The notes beneath the pieces are model-generated. The model saw only the letters and a list, made by a program, of their open reading frames with translations. It was not told where the DNA came from and ran no database searches. Of a stretch of 29,489 bases of DNA, positions 27,224 through 29,489 are shown one piece after another. Within the stretch, counting starts at the first letter, position 1. Every line of letters begins with the position of its first letter. The DNA comes from a virus. The stretch is taken from positions 1 through 29,489 of IMG/VR virus record IMGVR_UViG_3300044970_000716; one strand, given 5' to 3'. Both the position numbers and the translations under genes were made by a program.

Positions 27224-29489
27224 TTAAGCAAATAATCCGGCCTGATCTGTGCGCGCATCTTCTATGTTTTGGCATGCCAACTCATAATAAGATGGCTTCA
27301 ATTCAGTGCCGATAAATCTGCGATGCATTTTGATGGCGCAATATCCCTCTGAGCCAATTCCAGTAAACGGGCTAAATACCAGATCGCCTTTATTTGTCCA
27401 CAGATGAATGCATCGCTCAATCACGTCCAATTGCAACGGGCACATATGCTTGGTGTCGTTTTCATCGCGGGCTGGCAGCTTGTTGAGCGTGCGGCTTTGA
27501 TTGATATCGTCCCAGATCGGGCTTGCATATTTCTGCCACATCAAAACAGGAAGATCATCGCCATGCGTTACGCGATCTTCGCAGTCTCCAGGCTTACGCA
27601 TGGTGACAACATAATCAGGCAGTCCTTGGCGGCACATGGTAGAGTTTTCGCGGATTGTTTTGTGCAGCAAACCGAGTGCCTTTGTGCGCTGCATGGCTAC
27701 AACTGGATCTTTCCAGATGCACACTTCTGAATGGTAAATAAAACCTTCTTCTTGAAACGTGCGAATCAGATCGCCGCGAAAATCGCGCAAACCAATAAAG
27801 CCTTGGCGCATTTTGGTTGTCGGCAAATTCATGCAATGAAACGAAACATTGCGGCCAGGCTTTAATACGCGATATAGCTCTTTTACAAGATATTTAAACT
27901 GATCTGCAAATTCTGTATCGTTTTTGCAATTGCCCATATCATGGTCACTGTTTGAATATGTGAAAAGGTCGGCAAACGGAGGACTAAAAAGTGAATAATC
28001 AATGCTGTTATCTTCCATGCGCTTTGCCAACTTCACGCAATCGCCCAAATGCACTGTATATCCATCGCCAATATGCGTATCTTCACGATATTCGTCTACG
28101 ATGTTTTCTTGGCCCTTTAGTTCATTATTCATAATGTCTTTCATGTGCTCGATCATATTTGCGCTGATCTGATGATGCTGTTCTTCTTTGCGTTTCAGGT
28201 TTGCAAGAATCTGTCCTTCATTTTCAGAAGTGAACAAATGCACTTGCACATTTCGCTTTTGGCCGAAACGATAACACCGCCTTACGGCCTGATAAAACTT
28301 TTCAAATGAATCATCCAGCCCAACAAACGCCATGCGTGCGCAATGTTGCATGTTCAAGCCATATCCGAACATGCGTACCTTAGTCACTAGAACTTGATTA
28401 TTTTTTGTGGCGCCGCAAGTACATTGCGGCTGATTCGAGTCGCTCTGGATTGTCTTGGAATTTTCCAATTCCGAGATTGCATGGTGAGCATAAAAGTCCT
28501 CTGACGGACCCAGAGTTATGGCAGTGATCAACGTGGAATCTTCCTCCTCGACTGTCTCCAGTGTTCTTGCTTCCGCAAATTGCACACCCATGATCTTGCT
28601 CTGCAAGCATTCTTCGATAGTCTTCTCCGGTAATACCGTATTTTTTGACTCTTTGGTTAAGTCTTGCTTCTGGATTTTCTGCTTGCCATTGCTTTGCTTT
28701 TGCGCGTGCAGTGTCTCTGACTTTTGGGTTGTTTGCGTATTGCTCTCTGCGTTTTGCGAGTCTTTCTTCCCTTGTCTTGTCTCTGTACTCTCGCATTTGC
28801 TGCTGCAATTTTTCTTTGTTTGCTGCGTAGTACTTTGCGTTGTATTCGCGTCTTTCATCAGCATTTGCTTTTTGATAAGCTGATGCTTCCGCGATTCGTC
28901 TTTCTCTGTTTTTTGCGTAGTACTCGCGCTGGTAGTTTGGGTTTTGTCTTGATGTTGGCATGATGCCAGTTTAGCACTAAAACGCTTATCGCCGCAAACA
29001 CATTTTTTCCCTGTAAACCAAGCAATCGCGTCTGTTTTAAAGTCATCTTGGTCATTTCCTTGCACATTGACCGCGCGATGGATCAATTTTTCTAGCAATT
29101 CAGCCTCATCATTCAAGTGACACCAAATAATCCATGGCTCTGAAGTATCCGCATTCACCACATCAGCCAAGGCTTTACATCGGGCTTCCAGGCTATCACG
29201 CTGCGCCTTGCGTCGCTCTTGCAGCGTTTGCGCCGGACGCGCAAACAATTCATCGGTGACCGCATTTGCCTCTACTACATGCTCATGGTATTCCAGTGGC
29301 GGCAAGATATATTCCGCTCCATCAAATCCAATATCTTCTGGATTGCGCACCACAACGGCCCACGTTCCCATCCATTCCCAGAAACGAGACTGGCCCCATC
29401 CCTTAAGCCTCCATGTGCCTGTGTCTCCGGTGTCATTGACAAAATACGTTGCCAGCATTTCAGTGCGCGTCATGACTCCCAAATATTCG
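27224..29489 (-). CDS. SNF2-type helicase C-terminal domain fused to DNA methyltransferase; carries an endonuclease-coding insertion; partial at right edge
   Basis: The frame enters from the right edge with an EYLGVMTRTEMLATYF segment that looks internal, so I treat it as partial. It has three parts. First and third, an SNF2-like helicase domain: EPWIIWCHLNDEAELL, then VTKVRMFGYGLNMQHCARM, SFEKFYQAVRRCYRFGQKR (motif VI). Second, between CVCG and CTCG knuckles, a ~190-residue low-complexity stretch rich in Thr, Gln, Lys, Ser and Asn that overlaps the endonuclease at 28398-28961 in another frame. The C-terminal ~280 residues are a beta-class N4/N6 methyltransferase, with SPPF (motif IV) before FSPFTGIGSEG (motif I). 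Likely role: modification and remodelling of phage DNA. Confidence 0.85.
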   Translation of the reverse strand, partial: EYLGVMTRTEMLATYFVNDTGDTGTWRLKGWGQSRFWEWMGTWAVVVRNPEDIGFDGAEYILPPLEYHEHVVEANAVTDELFARPAQTLQERRKAQRDSLEARCKALADVVNADTSEPWIIWCHLNDEAELLEKLIHRAVNVQGNDQDDFKTDAIAWFTGKKCVCGDKRFSAKLASCQHQDKTQTTSASTTQKTEKDESRKHQLIKKQMLMKDANTTQSTTQQTKKNCSSKCESTETRQGKKDSQNAESNTQTTQKSETLHAQKQSNGKQKIQKQDLTKESKNTVLPEKTIEECLQSKIMGVQFAEARTLETVEEEDSTLITAITLGPSEDFYAHHAISELENSKTIQSDSNQPQCTCGATKNNQVLVTKVRMFGYGLNMQHCARMAFVGLDDSFEKFYQAVRRCYRFGQKRNVQVHLFTSENEGQILANLKRKEEQHHQISANMIEHMKDIMNNELKGQENIVDEYREDTHIGDGYTVHLGDCVKLAKRMEDNSIDYSLFSPPFADLFTYSNSDHDMGNCKNDTEFADQFKYLVKELYRVLKPGRNVSFHCMNLPTTKMRQGFIGLRDFRGDLIRTFQEEGFIYHSEVCIWKDPVVAMQRTKALGLLHKTIRENSTMCRQGLPDYVVTMRKPGDCEDRVTHGDDLPVLMWQKYASPIWDDINQSRTLNKLPARDENDTKHMCPLQLDVIERCIHLWTNKGDLVFSPFTGIGSEGYCAIKMHRRFIGTELKPSYYELACQNIEDARTDQAGLFA
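28398..28961 (-). CDS. Endonuclease VII-type HNH endonuclease, nested in another frame
   Basis: 187 residues from ATG 28961; an in-frame TAA lies four codons upstream, so this is the first possible start. The N-terminal ~100 residues are a Lys/Arg/Glu/Tyr-rich helix of short repeats (YYAKNRERRIAEA; YYAANKEKLQQQ). The C-terminal part is a recombination endonuclease VII/HNH core: YGITGEDYRRMLAEQDHGCAICG, then FHVDHCHNSG, then GLLCSPCNLGIG, with two CxxC zinc pairs and the D-H-C-H metal site. The whole gene lies inside the helicase-methyltransferase gene on the same strand in a shifted frame, with no good ribosome binding site. Confidence 0.85.
   Translation of the reverse strand: MPTSRQNPNYQREYYAKNRERRIAEASAYQKANADERREYNAKYYAANKEKLQQQMREYRDKTREERLAKRREQYANNPKVRDTARAKAKQWQAENPEARLNQRVKKYGITGEDYRRMLAEQDHGCAICGSKNTGDSRGGRFHVDHCHNSGSVRGLLCSPCNLGIGKFQDNPERLESAAMYLRRHKK

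Noticed and set aside
28518-28883. 121-codon plus-strand ORF opposite the nested endonuclease
   Set aside because: Its Cys/Phe/Leu/Ser-rich, membrane-like translation is what reverse reading of Lys/Arg/Gln-rich codons gives. It is most likely a by-product of the two overlapping minus-strand genes.
28858-29067. 69-codon minus-strand ORF over the start of the nested endonuclease
   Set aside because: Third frame over two coding frames, no motif and no ribosome binding site.

Overview
The window is a stretch of a tailed, contractile-tail (myovirus-type) double-stranded DNA phage or prophage. Evidence: a sheath of the DUF3383 type, a tube of the DUF3277 type, a tape measure protein, a baseplate with hub, spike, gp25-like and gpJ-like proteins, collar-type tail fibres and a two-component spanin. 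The Rz/Rz1 lysis cassette points to a Gram-negative, most likely proteobacterial, host. Capsid, portal, terminase and DNA polymerase genes are not in view. No tRNA, rRNA, CRISPR array or insertion sequence was seen.

Layout. Bases 1-19840 are a tightly packed plus-strand late operon: a surface (lectin-like) protein, head-tail connector and neck genes (about 1600-4665), sheath and tube (4690-6481), tail assembly chaperone with a -1 frameshift (6515-7134), tape measure (7131-8498), baseplate (8502-13724), tail fibres (13721-16843) and the lysis region (16840-19840). Bases 29489-19821 are transcribed leftward and hold the DNA-metabolism and accessory genes: an SNF2-type helicase fused to a DNA methyltransferase, a small membrane protein, a Cas4/RecB-like nuclease, a DEAH helicase, a VRR-NUC nuclease, then a train of fourteen small genes coupled mostly by ATGA overlaps. 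Several of these small genes are only 49-58 codons long. The two transcription units converge and overlap by 20 bases at 19821-19840.

The most unusual content is mobile endonuclease genes. Three unrelated homing-type endonucleases occupy three kinds of site. (1) A GIY-YIG gene (204-1004) cuts a structural gene into two separately translated ORFs; the endonuclease borrows its ribosome binding site from the upstream half and supplies one for the downstream half. (2) A zinc-ribbon/HNH-like gene (18234-18794) sits between a membrane gene and the endolysin. (3) An endonuclease VII-type HNH gene (28398-28961) lies wholly inside the helicase-methyltransferase gene, on the same strand in another frame, while the outer frame stays open across it as a low-complexity insert bounded by two CxCG knuckles.

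A second unexplained element is at 23636-23830. A near-consensus rightward promoter (TTGAAT, 18 bases, TGTTATAAT) sits inside the leftward region. It reads into about 135 bases with two strong hairpins and a possible pseudoknot, a candidate small RNA or antisense leader. Functional names come from reading the translations and recalling families; no database search was run.
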